64,000 nt of DNA, taken from NCBI GenBank assembly GCA_944389615.1, contig CALXNA010000012.1, positions 20,899-84,898 on the forward strand, written 5' to 3'. The position numbers and the translations under genes were made by a program. Positions 9,103 through 17,750 of the stretch are shown piece by piece; position 1 is the first letter of the stretch, and the number at the start of each line of letters is the position of its first letter. The notes below the pieces were generated by a model. The model had not been told where the DNA came from and ran no database searches. It saw only the letters and a program-made list of their open reading frames with translations. This DNA comes from an uncultured Anaerobiospirillum sp. Lineage in GTDB: Bacteria > Pseudomonadota > Gammaproteobacteria > Enterobacterales > Succinivibrionaceae.

Positions 9103-10560
9103 TTAGACAATGACGTCGGAGACGACAAATTCGGTGACGACAAGGCCGAGCGGATTGAGCAAGAGCAAGCGCTCAGAGCCTTCGGCTTTGCCGTTGGTGA
9201 GCGTTGGATCCTGCTTAAAGGAGATGAGGGCACGCATGGTGCGCTCATAACCGTCATCAGGACGCTTGACCGTGGTGTCAGCCGCACCGGCGTGACTGCA
9301 CTCGCGCCAGTCGATTTGCACGGTGTGCTCACCGGTGGCGATGACATTGAGGATGTCGACGCTCACGGCGTAGGGAGCGCGATTGCTCAGCGGGTTGTGG
9401 GCGTTGAAGTAGGCATCAAGGTCAAAGAAGACCTTGGAGCCGGGCGCGACCATGGCGTAGGCATTGGTCATGAGCTCGCGCTGCATCGTCTTGTCAGGCG
9501 TGACCATGCGCACGTTGCGCACAAAGTCCGAGAGCTCGGCGGCGATGAGCGAGGGCGTCAGCGCCTCCGAGGCCGGGGTGAGCAGGCCGCGATTTAACAC
9601 CACGCCGTGGCGATCGACGGTCACGACATAGGGCTGCAGCGCCGGGCGGTTGCTCTGTGCGAGCAAGGCCGCAAGGCAAACAAAGGCCAAAGCCAAGGAG
9701 CCAAAGCTAAACAGGGCCCAGCTCAGGTGCGAGCGCAGGCCATTTAGCATGACCTCACTGCGCTTGAGCCCTAAGCTCTTGCTTAGGCTCATGTCCTCTA
9801 AAGCCGCAGCGCGGGCTTGGCGTGCCAGTACCTCATCACCGGCCGCGATGGGATCGTCCGCGCCGAACGGGGGCAGGGGCTCAGGCAGTGGCTGCGGCCG
9901 AGGCTCAGGTAGTGGCTCCGGCCGCGGTTCGGGCAGAGCCTCAGACAGAGGGGCGGGCAGCGCGGTCGCCGGATCAGAAGTGGCATGGTGCCGGTGGGGC
10001 AAGTAGGCCTTGAGGCGCTGCCACAGATTCAGGCGTGGTGGCTCAGCGGCTGCGGCATCGAGCGCGTTTAAGATGGCGCTTTCTTGGCGCGGGTCGGGTT
10101 CAGGGCCAATGATGTCTTGGTCGGTGAGGTGTGGCCCGGAGGCGGCGCGCCGGGCGTCGCTGATGGGATCGCCTAAAGTAAACTCCTCAGCCCAGAGGCT
10201 GATTTCTTGGGTGGTGGTGGAAGTTGAGGTGGAGGTGCGCGCCACGATGCGCTCGCGCCGGTTTGGGGCGCCGTAGGCACCTTGGCTCATGTCAGGTTGG
10301 GAGGCCATGAAATCATCTCCTTGTAAGAGGCGTTGCAGCTCCGGGGACGGCTCGGGGGCGGGCGCCGTGACGGGAGCTGGGGTCAGCTCATCGAGTTCGG
10401 CGTCCATGAGCGCCAGCTCGGCTTCGCGCGCGACGGCACGGGCCGCTGCGGCCGGTTCAAGTGCGACAGCGCGGGCGGCAGCCGCCGTGGGGACGGTCGC
10501 GTTTGCGGCTGGTGCTGGGGCGCCTGCAGCTGAAGTGTTTGGTTTAGGTGCTTGATTCAT
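9103..10560 (-). CDS. trbF: P-type secretion protein TrbF (VirB8 family) with long cytoplasmic extension
   Basis: A 485-residue protein. Residues 1-260 form an unusual disordered cytoplasmic region rich in Ala, Pro and Glu, including PLPEPRPE/PLPEPRPQ octapeptide repeats coded by 24-bp units near 9870-9950. One transmembrane helix follows (SWALFSFGSLALAFVCLAALLA), then the TrbF/VirB8 periplasmic domain (LQPYVVTVDRHG; VDILNVIATGEHTVQIDW). VirB8 proteins nucleate assembly in the inner membrane. RP4 TrbF is about 260 residues, so the extension almost doubles the protein. The start at 10560 is supported by AGGAGG 6 nt upstream; a longer reading frame into trbE has no such site and would overlap it. 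Confidence 0.9.
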   Translation of the reverse strand: MNQAPKPNTSAAGAPAPAANATVPTAAAARAVALEPAAAARAVAREAELALMDAELDELTPAPVTAPAPEPSPELQRLLQGDDFMASQPDMSQGAYGAPNRRERIVARTSTSTSTTTQEISLWAEEFTLGDPISDARRAASGPHLTDQDIIGPEPDPRQESAILNALDAAAAEPPRLNLWQRLKAYLPHRHHATSDPATALPAPLSEALPEPRPEPLPEPRPQPLPEPLPPFGADDPIAAGDEVLARQARAAALEDMSLSKSLGLKRSEVMLNGLRSHLSWALFSFGSLALAFVCLAALLAQSNRPALQPYVVTVDRHGVVLNRGLLTPASEALTPSLIAAELSDFVRNVRMVTPDKTMQRELMTNAYAMVAPGSKVFFDLDAYFNAHNPLSNRAPYAVSVDILNVIATGEHTVQIDWRECSHAGAADTTVKRPDDGYERTMRALISFKQDPTLTNGKAEGSERLLLLNPLGLVVTEFVVSDVIV

Positions 10561-10570
10561 ATGTGCCTCC

Positions 10571-13231
10571 TTAAGCAGCTTGCGGGGCGTGCAGCTGACA
10601 GTAGAAGAAGGGGCCGTAGTGGGCGTAGAGCTCGTCGACGCGGGCGCAATTGTGGTCACCGGCAATCGAGAGGAGATCGAGCTCATGGGGCGGCAAAATC
10701 AGGTTGACCATGATGCGTTCGGCGCCCTTGGTGAAGTAGTAGTCGCGCTTCGGCGTGGCGTGCACCAAGGCCTCAATCTCGGCTGCGCTCAGGCCCATGG
10801 TGAGGTAGGCGTCCTTTAAGGCGGCGCTTGCGGCATCGCAATTGGCGAGGAAAAAGCGGGTCTTGGCGCAGTCGAGCAGGTTTTCAAAGAAGCTCGATTG
10901 CTTTAAGTCCGCTAAGCTCTGCGTGGCCAAGATCACGGCGACGTTGAACTTGCGCAGGGTCTTAAACCACTTGAGCAGCTCGTCGGCAAAGACCTTGTCC
11001 TGCAGCATGAGCCACGCTTCGTCTAAGACGATGGCAGCTGGGCGCCCATCAAACTGCTGCTCGATGAGGTGGAAGATCTGCTTTAACACCGGCACAGCAA
11101 AGGCCGGGGAGCTCTCGAAGATTTCGGCGCACTCAAAGGTGGTCAGGGCGTGCTCGCCGATGGCGAGGTTGCTTGAGCCATCGAGCAGCGCGCTGCGGGT
11201 TGCGCCTATTTGAGCCCCTATTTGGGCCCCCATTTGGGCGCCGAGGTGGCTGCTCGGGGCTGCGGCCTTGCTGTCTGCGACCAAGTGAGCCGAGAGGGAC
11301 TTGAGGTTGCCGCCCATGCTGGTGTACGGGGCCAAGGCGGTGCGGATCTGACTCATCTGGGTGGTGATGTAAAACTCGCTTAAGGAGCGCTGATGCTTAG
11401 GTTGGCTTGAGAGCAAGTTGACGCAGGTGATGATCTCATTGCGCATCTCCGGGGTGATGGTGACCTGACTTAAGCGCAGCAAGGTCTCGATGAAGTCGAC
11501 CGCATAGTCGCGCTCTAAGTCGGTCTCTAAGTGATAGAGTGGGCACAGCTGCGCCTTCTCGTTGCTGAAGGTCAAATGGGTGCCGCCCAAGGCGCGGGTT
11601 AAGGCGTAAAAGGAGTAGCCCTTATCAAAGGCAAAGACGCGCATGCCCTGATAGCGCAGGAGGTTGAGCATCAGCTCGCCCAAGAGCACTGACTTGCCTG
11701 AGCCGGTTGGGCCAATCACCAAGGTGTGGCCGAGATCGTGGGCGTGCAGATTGAGCAGGTAGTTGCTCGCGCCCTTGACGCGCACTTGCATCAGGGGCGA
11801 GCGCGTGGTGCCCATGAGCGGGTTCGGGCACTTGTTTTCGCCTAAGAGCGGCAGCTGCAGCGGCAGCAGGTCTAAGAGCACGTCCTGCGAGACGATCGGG
11901 CGGCGCAGGTTCTCGTAGTAGTGGCCGGGCAGACTGCCTAAGAAGGCGTCGGTGGCGTTGATGGACTCAACGCGCCCGATGAGGCCGGTGCGCTCAATGG
12001 CCTGCAGCGCTAAACGCGTGTACTGGGCTAAGACCTTGGGATCATCATGGTAGATGAGGATGTTGGCGCAATAGGCCCCGAAGACTACTTCGTTGTTGTC
12101 GAGGGCGCGCTTGGCCTTGTCTAAGTCAGCGATTTGATCCAAGGCGTTTTGGTTGAGGCGAGCCTCGGGCAGGTTAAAGAGTTGGGCAAAGAGACCCTTG
12201 CTCTTTTGGGCCCAGAAGCGGCGGTACTTGCTGAGCAAGAAGTTACTCTTGAGCTGGTCAAAGTAGATAAAGCGCGTGTTGAGGCGATATGGGAACGGCA
12301 GGAGGCCTAAGGCGTGGACAAAGCCGGGCTCGCTCATCTGCGGCAGGCCCTCAAGGGCGATCACGCTGATGTAGTTTGAGCCCATCTTAGGCATAAAGCC
12401 GTGGATGAAGTCTTGGTTGCCAAGCAGGGCGTCGAGGTACATCGGTACCTGCGGGGCGCGTACCTTCTGGTAGTGGCCGCTTAAGCACTCTTGGATGTGG
12501 CTTAAACCGGCGTGGTAGTAGAAGCCGCCTTGGGCGCAGTACTCGCGCCCTAATGGCTTGACTTTAAAGCACAGCTCCAAGGTCGCAAGCACCGAGGCGC
12601 AGGCGAGCTCAAACTCGTGGACTAAAGCACGGCTGGCGCGCGTGTCACTGTCGCTGCTCTGCTCGGCATCTTGGGCGAGATCTGGGTCAGGCTTGGTGAT
12701 GAGTTGCTCTAAGTGTTGGGCCTTATGGTCGGTGCCCAAGTAGGTGATGGTGAGCACTAAGCGCGAGCGCAGCGCTTGGTGGCGGGCGCAGTAGAGCACT
12801 CGCTCGTCTTCAATTCGTTGCAGCACCTGATGCGTCTCCGCGCCTTGGCCTTTTAAGATACCAGCATCGGACTCAAGCTCGGGGTAGTAGGCCTCGTCGC
12901 TGCTGCGGATCAGGTCGACATGGACGCAATAGTTGCCGACGAGCTTGAGCAGGGCCTTTTGGGCCAGTTCATAGGTGAGGTTGATCTGCGCCTCGGACAT
13001 CAGGCTAAAGTCAGGCGGCGTGAGCTCATAGAGCGCCATCAGACCGCCTGATTTGAGCACAATGACGTGGTCATTGGCTTGGGTGGCGTAATCGAGCAGA
13101 TCGCAGGTGGCGGGCAGATCTGGGCAGGGATTAGACCAAAGCCCCGTGCGCTTGACGGTCAGCACGATCCCGACGACACAGGCGCCGCCCAAGGCGAGGC
13201 ACAGGCCATAAAGAAGGGTCAAGGAAGTCAT
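10571..13231 (-). CDS. trbE: P-type secretion ATPase TrbE (VirB4 family)
   Basis: An 886-residue secretion ATPase. It has an N-terminal membrane segment (LTLLYGLCLALGGACVVGIV), a CagE/TrbE/VirB4 N-domain, and a C-terminal RecA-like ATPase with Walker A GPTGSGKS and Walker B AAIVLDEAWLML. VirB4 powers substrate transfer and pilus biogenesis at the cytoplasmic face. The length is close to RP4 TrbE (about 850). A stretch reading GAQMGAQIGAQIGA, coded by three 12-bp units (11205-11240), sits in a surface loop of the ATPase domain. I chose the ATG at 13231; an in-frame TTG 51 nt upstream has its only GGAG inside its own codons. Confidence 0.92.
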   Translation of the reverse strand: MTSLTLLYGLCLALGGACVVGIVLTVKRTGLWSNPCPDLPATCDLLDYATQANDHVIVLKSGGLMALYELTPPDFSLMSEAQINLTYELAQKALLKLVGNYCVHVDLIRSSDEAYYPELESDAGILKGQGAETHQVLQRIEDERVLYCARHQALRSRLVLTITYLGTDHKAQHLEQLITKPDPDLAQDAEQSSDSDTRASRALVHEFELACASVLATLELCFKVKPLGREYCAQGGFYYHAGLSHIQECLSGHYQKVRAPQVPMYLDALLGNQDFIHGFMPKMGSNYISVIALEGLPQMSEPGFVHALGLLPFPYRLNTRFIYFDQLKSNFLLSKYRRFWAQKSKGLFAQLFNLPEARLNQNALDQIADLDKAKRALDNNEVVFGAYCANILIYHDDPKVLAQYTRLALQAIERTGLIGRVESINATDAFLGSLPGHYYENLRRPIVSQDVLLDLLPLQLPLLGENKCPNPLMGTTRSPLMQVRVKGASNYLLNLHAHDLGHTLVIGPTGSGKSVLLGELMLNLLRYQGMRVFAFDKGYSFYALTRALGGTHLTFSNEKAQLCPLYHLETDLERDYAVDFIETLLRLSQVTITPEMRNEIITCVNLLSSQPKHQRSLSEFYITTQMSQIRTALAPYTSMGGNLKSLSAHLVADSKAAAPSSHLGAQMGAQIGAQIGATRSALLDGSSNLAIGEHALTTFECAEIFESSPAFAVPVLKQIFHLIEQQFDGRPAAIVLDEAWLMLQDKVFADELLKWFKTLRKFNVAVILATQSLADLKQSSFFENLLDCAKTRFFLANCDAASAALKDAYLTMGLSAAEIEALVHATPKRDYYFTKGAERIMVNLILPPHELDLLSIAGDHNCARVDELYAHYGPFFYCQLHAPQAA
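11205..11240. repeat. 12-bp in-frame tandem repeat in trbE
   Basis: Three imperfect 12-bp units on the plus strand (CCTATTTGAGCC and two variants) encode repeated GAQ-M/I within the VirB4 ATPase domain. Confidence 0.85.
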
Positions 13232-13312
13232 CGCAATCCGGCGAAAGCTCCGAGGATTCTCGGAGCGGTACGCCGCCTCCAATCAAGTAAACTAAGCGCT
13301 TACCTAGCTCGG

Positions 13313-13972
13313 CTAATAGTACTTAGTCGGCGTGTAGGTGATGCGGGCTTGCGCTTGGTAAAAGTGCTGGTAATGCAGCTGGCGGATGAAGACATGGCGC
13401 AGCAGCAAGTCGCGTTTGCCCATTTGGTGGAGCCCCAAGAACAAGAGGAGCGCCACCGGGGTGGTGACCGCGAAGACCACCATGCTGTGGGATAAGAAGA
13501 TCAAAGTGGCCGCAATCAAAAGGTTGATTAAAAACAGCTCCCGGTCGCAGCCCAGCATTTGCGAGCTATTGCCCAGCGCGTGGTAGATCCGGTGCTGGGG
13601 CAGGTTGCTCTTGACGCCCTTGAGGGCCGCGCTCGGGCCCAAACCCTCGCCCTGCGGCGCGGTCTTGGTCTCGGGGGCGCGGGGCGCTTCGGCTTCAGCC
13701 GGAGCCTCGGCGGCGGCAGGAGTCTCGGTGGCGACCGGAGTCTCCGCCTCTGCCTCCGCTTCGTCCTTGGCCGCCCCCGCCGTCAGGGCTGGGGTCTTGG
13801 CCGCGCTCAGCGCGGCGGCCGTGGGGTCAGGGTTACCTCCGGGAGCAGCTGCAGGTGCAGGTTGAGCTGCCACAGGGGGCGTTGCTGGGCGGGGCGCGGC
13901 AGGCTGGGCGGTGTCAGGTACAGCCACACCGTGTGCGCGGGCGATGAGCTGGGAGATAAAACGCAGTGCCAT
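13313..13972 (-). CDS. trbD: P-type secretion protein TrbD (VirB3 family) with N-terminal low-complexity extension
   Basis: A 219-residue protein. The last 100 residues are a TrbD/VirB3 domain: RIYHALGNSSQMLGCDRELF, two adjacent membrane segments (LINLLIAATLIFLSHSMVVF and a second), then MGKRDLLLRHVFIRQLHYQ. About 120 Ala/Pro/Glu-rich residues (ETPVATETPAAAEAPAEAEA) precede it; VirB3 proteins normally have only some 100 residues in all. VirB3 is an inner-membrane partner of VirB4. The gene lies 17 nt from trbC and just before trbE, as in RP4. AGGAGG precedes the ATG. Confidence 0.85.
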   Translation of the reverse strand: MALRFISQLIARAHGVAVPDTAQPAAPRPATPPVAAQPAPAAAPGGNPDPTAAALSAAKTPALTAGAAKDEAEAEAETPVATETPAAAEAPAEAEAPRAPETKTAPQGEGLGPSAALKGVKSNLPQHRIYHALGNSSQMLGCDRELFLINLLIAATLIFLSHSMVVFAVTTPVALLLFLGLHQMGKRDLLLRHVFIRQLHYQHFYQAQARITYTPTKYY

Positions 13973-13989
13973 GACACTTGCCCCTCCTC

Positions 13990-14907
13990 CTAACGCTGGG
14001 CCAAGCTCTGGCCGTGTGGGATGTACTCGCTGCTCTCGAGCTCATCGACTAAGAGTGCGCCCTCAAAACCTTCCTGCTCCAAGGTGCGAGCGACCTCGTG
14101 CCACGGTACCGTCTGGTAGCTATCAAAGCTCGGTTGGTCTAAGACATACAGAGCCATGATCTCTGGGGTGAAGACAGTCGCGCGCTGCTGCTTTAAGGTG
14201 TGCGCTGGATCGGTCTGCTCCTTCCCTACGACTGCAGTCGTTTCCGTTTCAGGCAGAGGGATCGCTGCACCGTTGAAGAAGTTGGTCATGAGCGAGTTGG
14301 CGCCGATGAGCAAGGTCATCACTAAGACGATGTAGACCATGGTTCGGGCAAAGCCGCGGATTTCACCACCGCCTAGGATCAAGGTGATGCCGCTCACTAC
14401 GATGCCGATAAGCGAGATGGCGAAGGCGACAGGCCCGGTCAGGGACTTCTGGAAGTCCGAGAGCCACGACTCATACGGCAAGGTGGTGCCGGTACCGGTA
14501 TCCGCGGCTAACGCCGGGTTAAGGTAGAGGCCGACCAAGAACAGCACCATGAGCACGGCGCTGATGAGGCTCAGGCGCATCAGCCACGGCAGGTGTGCCG
14601 CGCAGCGATTGAGCAAGCGGGTACCCAGTGGAGCCTTCTCGGCAGGAGCGCAGTCGAACGGGTCGATGCTCCAGCCCGCCTCACGGGCGGCCTTAATGCA
14701 GACTGCTTCGTGCGCGCTGGCAAAAGGCTCATACTCGTAGTGGGTGATCATGGCTTCTTGGGTGAAGTTCTGAGTCCACGGCTGAGGCTCCTCGGGGCTT
14801 AAGGTGCAGCCCAAGACTTGGTCGCGTAACCAAGTCTGTTCCAAGGCCCATGGCAGCTCCGGGCTGTCAGTGTGCCGCTCGGCGGCGTTGAGGGTTAAGG
14901 TAGTCAT
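13990..14907 (-). CDS. trbC: Pilin precursor TrbC (VirB2 family), with long N- and C-terminal extensions
   Basis: A 305-residue protein. Its centre (about residues 130-225) is unmistakably RP4 TrbC-like: a hydrophobic leader ending LNPALA, then [36 protein letters not shown] and [20 protein letters not shown]. In RP4 a 145-residue TrbC is trimmed to a 78-residue cyclic pilin. Here the leader is preceded by about 110 hydrophilic residues and the pilin core is followed by about 85 residues, so heavy processing or a non-pilin membrane role is implied. The ATG at 14907 follows AGAGG at 8 nt; an upstream TTG has no support. Confidence 0.88.
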   Translation of the reverse strand: MTTLTLNAAERHTDSPELPWALEQTWLRDQVLGCTLSPEEPQPWTQNFTQEAMITHYEYEPFASAHEAVCIKAAREAGWSIDPFDCAPAEKAPLGTRLLNRCAAHLPWLMRLSLISAVLMVLFLVGLYLNPALAADTGTGTTLPYESWLSDFQKSLTGPVAFAISLIGIVVSGITLILGGGEIRGFARTMVYIVLVMTLLIGANSLMTNFFNGAAIPLPETETTAVVGKEQTDPAHTLKQQRATVFTPEIMALYVLDQPSFDSYQTVPWHEVARTLEQEGFEGALLVDELESSEYIPHGQSLAQR

Positions 14908-14990
14908 AACAGTACCTCTGGTTAAAGCACCCACTAGGGGCAAATTCGGTTGATGGAGGTTCCGCTAGTCCTGCGGGCTAAGCCAGCGGG

Positions 14991-16289
14991 CTAGGCGGTG
15001 CGGTTTTCGTGGGCGCGGCGCAGGTTCAGGGCCGCGTCCAAGGTGGTGGTAACTGGGATCAAGGCAAAGTGGCCGTTGTGGTAACCGGCGCACAGGGTGA
15101 TGTCCGTGATGTGGCGCGTCAGGCCGCTGCGTTCGGTCTGGACTACGAGGTCGATGGCGCTGGCGACCATGGGCTCGATCTGACGTGGGCAGCTCGGGTT
15201 ACGCGAGACCAGCAAGGTCAGGCGCTGCAGCGCTTGCTGCGGGGTACCGGCGTGCACGGTAGCAAGGCCGCCACGGTGACCGGTGGTCAGGGCATCGACG
15301 AGGTCTAAGGCCTCCGGGCCGCGTACCTCACCGACGACGATGCGATCAGGACGTAGACGCAGCGCCGAGCGCAAGAGGGTGGAGAGCTCGACCTTGCCGT
15401 TGCCGACCAAGTGGACAAAGTTGCCCGGCAGCGCCGACAGCTCCTTGGTATCCTCAATGGTGACGACGCGCTCGTAGGGCGAATGGGTGATAAGTTCATT
15501 GAGCAGGGTGTCGACCAGCGTGGTCTTGCCGGTACCGGTGGCACCGGAGACCAAGATCGACAGGTGCGCCTTAAGCGCCTGCTGCAGCATCTTGGTTTGG
15601 CTTGCGCTCAAGCTGCCCAGCGCCTCAAGGTCAGCTAAGGTGTGCGAGCAGTCGGCGTGACGGCGAATGGCGAAGACCGGTGCGCTGACCAAGGGCGGCA
15701 ACAGGCCTTCAAAACGGGCATGGTGCACCGTGATATCGCCCGACAAAATCGGGCAGGCGCGATCGAGGTCTTGCCCGAGCAATGTCGCCAAGGCGCGCAT
15801 GGCATTCTGGGCCGCCTGCGGCGCCATGGTGCCGATATGCCACATGCCACTGTCCTTGTGCTCAACCAAGAGCTCGCCGGACTCATTGAGCATGATCTCG
15901 GTGATGTTCGGTTCGGCAAAGGCCGCGCTGACCTCGGGGCCAAACAAGCGTTCGAGCAGCGGATCGCGGTTGGTCTTGAGGGCATGTAAGTCCATATGGC
16001 GCGGCCCCGCGGCGCGCGCCGTGGTCGGCGCTACTGCGGCCGACGTTGCCGCGGTTGGCGCTACCGCAGTCGAAGCCGCTACAGGCAGTGCGGCCGACGT
16101 TACTGCAGCCGGTGCTAGCGCAGCCGGGCACGGGGTGAGATGGAGCTCGCTGTTCTCGTTGGCGGCGCGCAGCGGCGCCGGAGCTGGGCTAGGGGCCGTA
16201 TTGAGCTGGGCGTTCAGCTGGATGTGCCCGGTCGCGCTGGGGCGCGGCGCATCGGGCGAAGGAGTAAGCGGGAAATCTGAAAGCATCAT
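14991..16289 (-). CDS. trbB: P-type secretion ATPase TrbB (VirB11 family)
   Basis: A 432-residue hexameric-type secretion ATPase. A disordered Ala/Thr/Val/Pro-rich region (residues 1-95) precedes the canonical VirB11 domains: GATGTGKTTL (Walker A), TIEDTKEL (Asp box), RPDRIVVGEVRGPEALDLVDAL (Walker B region) and TTGHRGGLATVHAGT (His box). VirB11 switches VirB4 and the coupling protein between pilus building and substrate export. It is the first gene of the operon, with AGGAGG 5 nt before the ATG. A perfect CRP site lies 206 bp upstream. RP4 TrbB is about 320 residues; the excess is the N-terminal extension. Confidence 0.93.
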   Translation of the reverse strand: MMLSDFPLTPSPDAPRPSATGHIQLNAQLNTAPSPAPAPLRAANENSELHLTPCPAALAPAAVTSAALPVAASTAVAPTAATSAAVAPTTARAAGPRHMDLHALKTNRDPLLERLFGPEVSAAFAEPNITEIMLNESGELLVEHKDSGMWHIGTMAPQAAQNAMRALATLLGQDLDRACPILSGDITVHHARFEGLLPPLVSAPVFAIRRHADCSHTLADLEALGSLSASQTKMLQQALKAHLSILVSGATGTGKTTLVDTLLNELITHSPYERVVTIEDTKELSALPGNFVHLVGNGKVELSTLLRSALRLRPDRIVVGEVRGPEALDLVDALTTGHRGGLATVHAGTPQQALQRLTLLVSRNPSCPRQIEPMVASAIDLVVQTERSGLTRHITDITLCAGYHNGHFALIPVTTTLDAALNLRRAHENRTA

Positions 16290-16494
16290 GGCGGCCTCCT
16301 AGGTAAGAGAGCAAACCGGTACCGGAACCTGCGCTGCAGCGCTTTGTTCCAGCTTTACTTACAGAATAGAAAACGCCTCCAAGCGCTCAGGCCGAGATTC
16401 GTGGCATTTGATTTTTTACCCGCTGCAACGCTGGTGCAAGAAGCTGATAAACAAGCGCTTCGTGGGGATGTTACAAACGCAAGCTGGCGATTTT

Positions 16495-16510
16495 TGTGAC
16501 CGCTATCACA
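16495..16510. promoter_or_regulatory. CRP-binding site upstream of the Trb operon
   Basis: TGTGA-N6-TCACA with both half-sites perfect, centred 213 bp before the trbB start. The consensus is that of E. coli CRP. I could not assign a promoter with certainty; trbB is the nearest gene and the only operon start within 1 kb. Confidence 0.7.
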
Positions 16511-16521
16511 TACTATTTTTG

Positions 16522-16535
16522 GGCTTAAACAAGCC
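16522..16535. promoter_or_regulatory. Dyad GGCTTAAACAAGCC (copy 1)
   Basis: A 14-bp inverted repeat with 5-bp arms, 11 bp beyond the CRP site. A near-identical copy lies at 16654-16667. It looks like an operator for an unidentified dimeric regulator. Confidence 0.5.
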
Positions 16536-16653
16536 AAAGTTGCGCGCAGACGGTCCGTGGTGGCCTAACCATGCGGTATCTAGGAAAAATAGAGTGTCTG
16601 CGCTTTGACTGTGACTTAGCGCCCAAAATCGCATACAACTTCCACCGATCAAT

Positions 16654-16667
16654 GGCTTAAATAAGCC
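16654..16667. promoter_or_regulatory. Dyad GGCTTAAATAAGCC (copy 2)
   Basis: Same 14-bp dyad as at 16522, differing at one loop base, with centres 132 bp apart. Outer flanks CCACC and GGTGG extend the symmetry of this copy. Confidence 0.5.
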
Positions 16668-17390
16668 GTTTGTCTGGTGGAGACAAGTGACACTACGTTT
16701 GTACAAGGCAAGAAGTCAAGACGCTGCCCAGCGCTGCGGCCACAGCCTCAAAGTGGTCGGCGCGGGCGTTCACGAAGCGCTTGTTTATGGGGTTTTGTTT
16801 TGTAACATTGGCACGCCCAAAATTTTTTGCGGGCCTGTCCCGCGCTTATCTATCGGATTTATGCGCGCAGTTGCGTCCATGGCGGCCCCGCAAATGGGGG
16901 TGAGCGCGCTGCGGGAGGGGGTAGGGTCAGAGCTGTTACAGCCTTCGGGCCCAAGGGCCGCCCCGCCGATATATAAGCGCGGGACGCCGTTTTTGAGCGC
17001 CGCGGTGGGTGAGCCGGGAAGCAGATATTTAAGCCATTTTTGCTTTGTGCTTGGTTGTAGCTATGGAAGGCGCCGTGCCACTGCCTCCTTAAGCTGCTTT
17101 GGCCTAAGTATGCGGGCTTGCGCTGGGTGTGATAGGGTTAGCCTAGGGTGGTGTCGCGGCCAAGGCTAGGCTTGCTGCGGGGCTTGGGGATATCAGACTA
17201 ATTTGTTAGCCCATGGGCCTTTTGCGGCAGCTCCGCCGTCTGCGGCCACCTCAAAGCAAGTCCCAAGCAAGCTCCAAACACGCCAAATCGTGCACCCAAA
17301 GTCAGATTTATGGGTGCAGTTTGCAGGTTGAGGCGGGGGCGGGTACCTGCTTGTGCGCAGATGCACGCCCGTGCAGGGCGCGGCCAGCGT

Positions 17391-17419
17391 TTGGGCGGAG
17401 CTTAGCTCTGGGCTATAAT
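17391..17419 (+). promoter_or_regulatory. Sigma-70 promoter for cpoB
   Basis: TTGGGC, 17-bp spacer, TATAAT. It points toward cpoB and would give a leader of about 325 nt. Confidence 0.6.
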
Positions 17420-17688
17420 TTGCGCATGGATGTGGCGTCAGCGTCGGGCGCGGACGTCAGCGGAGCGTTTGCGTCTGCGTGCGGCCTGTGCCTGCGTGTG
17501 CGCCTGCGCGCCGCGCGGGGCCATGTTGTGGTGCAAGGTGCATTCTTTGCTTGCTTAGTTGACCGAGGTAACTGTTATCGGCTGCAAGTTGGGGTAAAGT
17601 AAGGCCAAGCGCCGTGGGCGCTGTCGGTTAGTTTTCTTGTGTCGTGGTACCTCTTGGTGCGTGCTTGATTGCAGACAGCTCTTTTGCT

Positions 17689-17707
17689 TGCTCGCCTGAG
17701 GCGAGCA
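17689..17707 (+). other. Leader hairpin before cpoB
   Basis: Perfect 8-bp stem TGCTCGCC/GGCGAGCA with a 3-nt loop, about 44 nt before the cpoB start. There is no T-run, so it is not a simple terminator. Confidence 0.45.
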
Positions 17708-17750
17708 GGGGCGCAACGCCACCACAGAGCTTTGGGAAGGAGTGATTTCA

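Larger units (their letters stand above)
16290..17750. other. 1.46-kb gene-free interval between trbB and cpoB
   Basis: Open frames here (for example 16408-16608, 16687-17169, 17213-17602) have no recognisable product, no convincing ribosome sites and odd residue composition, so I do not call them. The trbB-proximal part is AT-richer than its surroundings and contains a CRP site and two copies of a dyad. The cpoB-proximal part contains a sigma-70 promoter and a short hairpin. Confidence 0.6.

Noticed and set aside
9870..9950. Repeats in trbF considered as a CRISPR-like array
   Set aside because: Units are head-to-tail 24-mers in frame, without spacers, and code for a Pro-rich linker.
10561..10686. 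42-residue N-terminal extension of trbF into trbE
   Set aside because: There is no ribosome site there, while AGGAGG sits just before the ATG at 10560.
16829..16843. GCGGG/CCCGC hairpin next to TTTTTT as a terminator
   Set aside because: The T-run precedes the stem on the plus strand and there is no T-run after it on the minus strand, so it cannot terminate in either direction.
16687..17169. 160-residue open frame in the trbB-cpoB interval
   Set aside because: Its composition is not protein-like, it has no good ribosome site and no recognisable motif; high GC alone keeps the frame open.
17213..17602. 129-residue open frame spanning the cpoB promoter
   Set aside because: It runs through a sigma-70 promoter and shows no family features.
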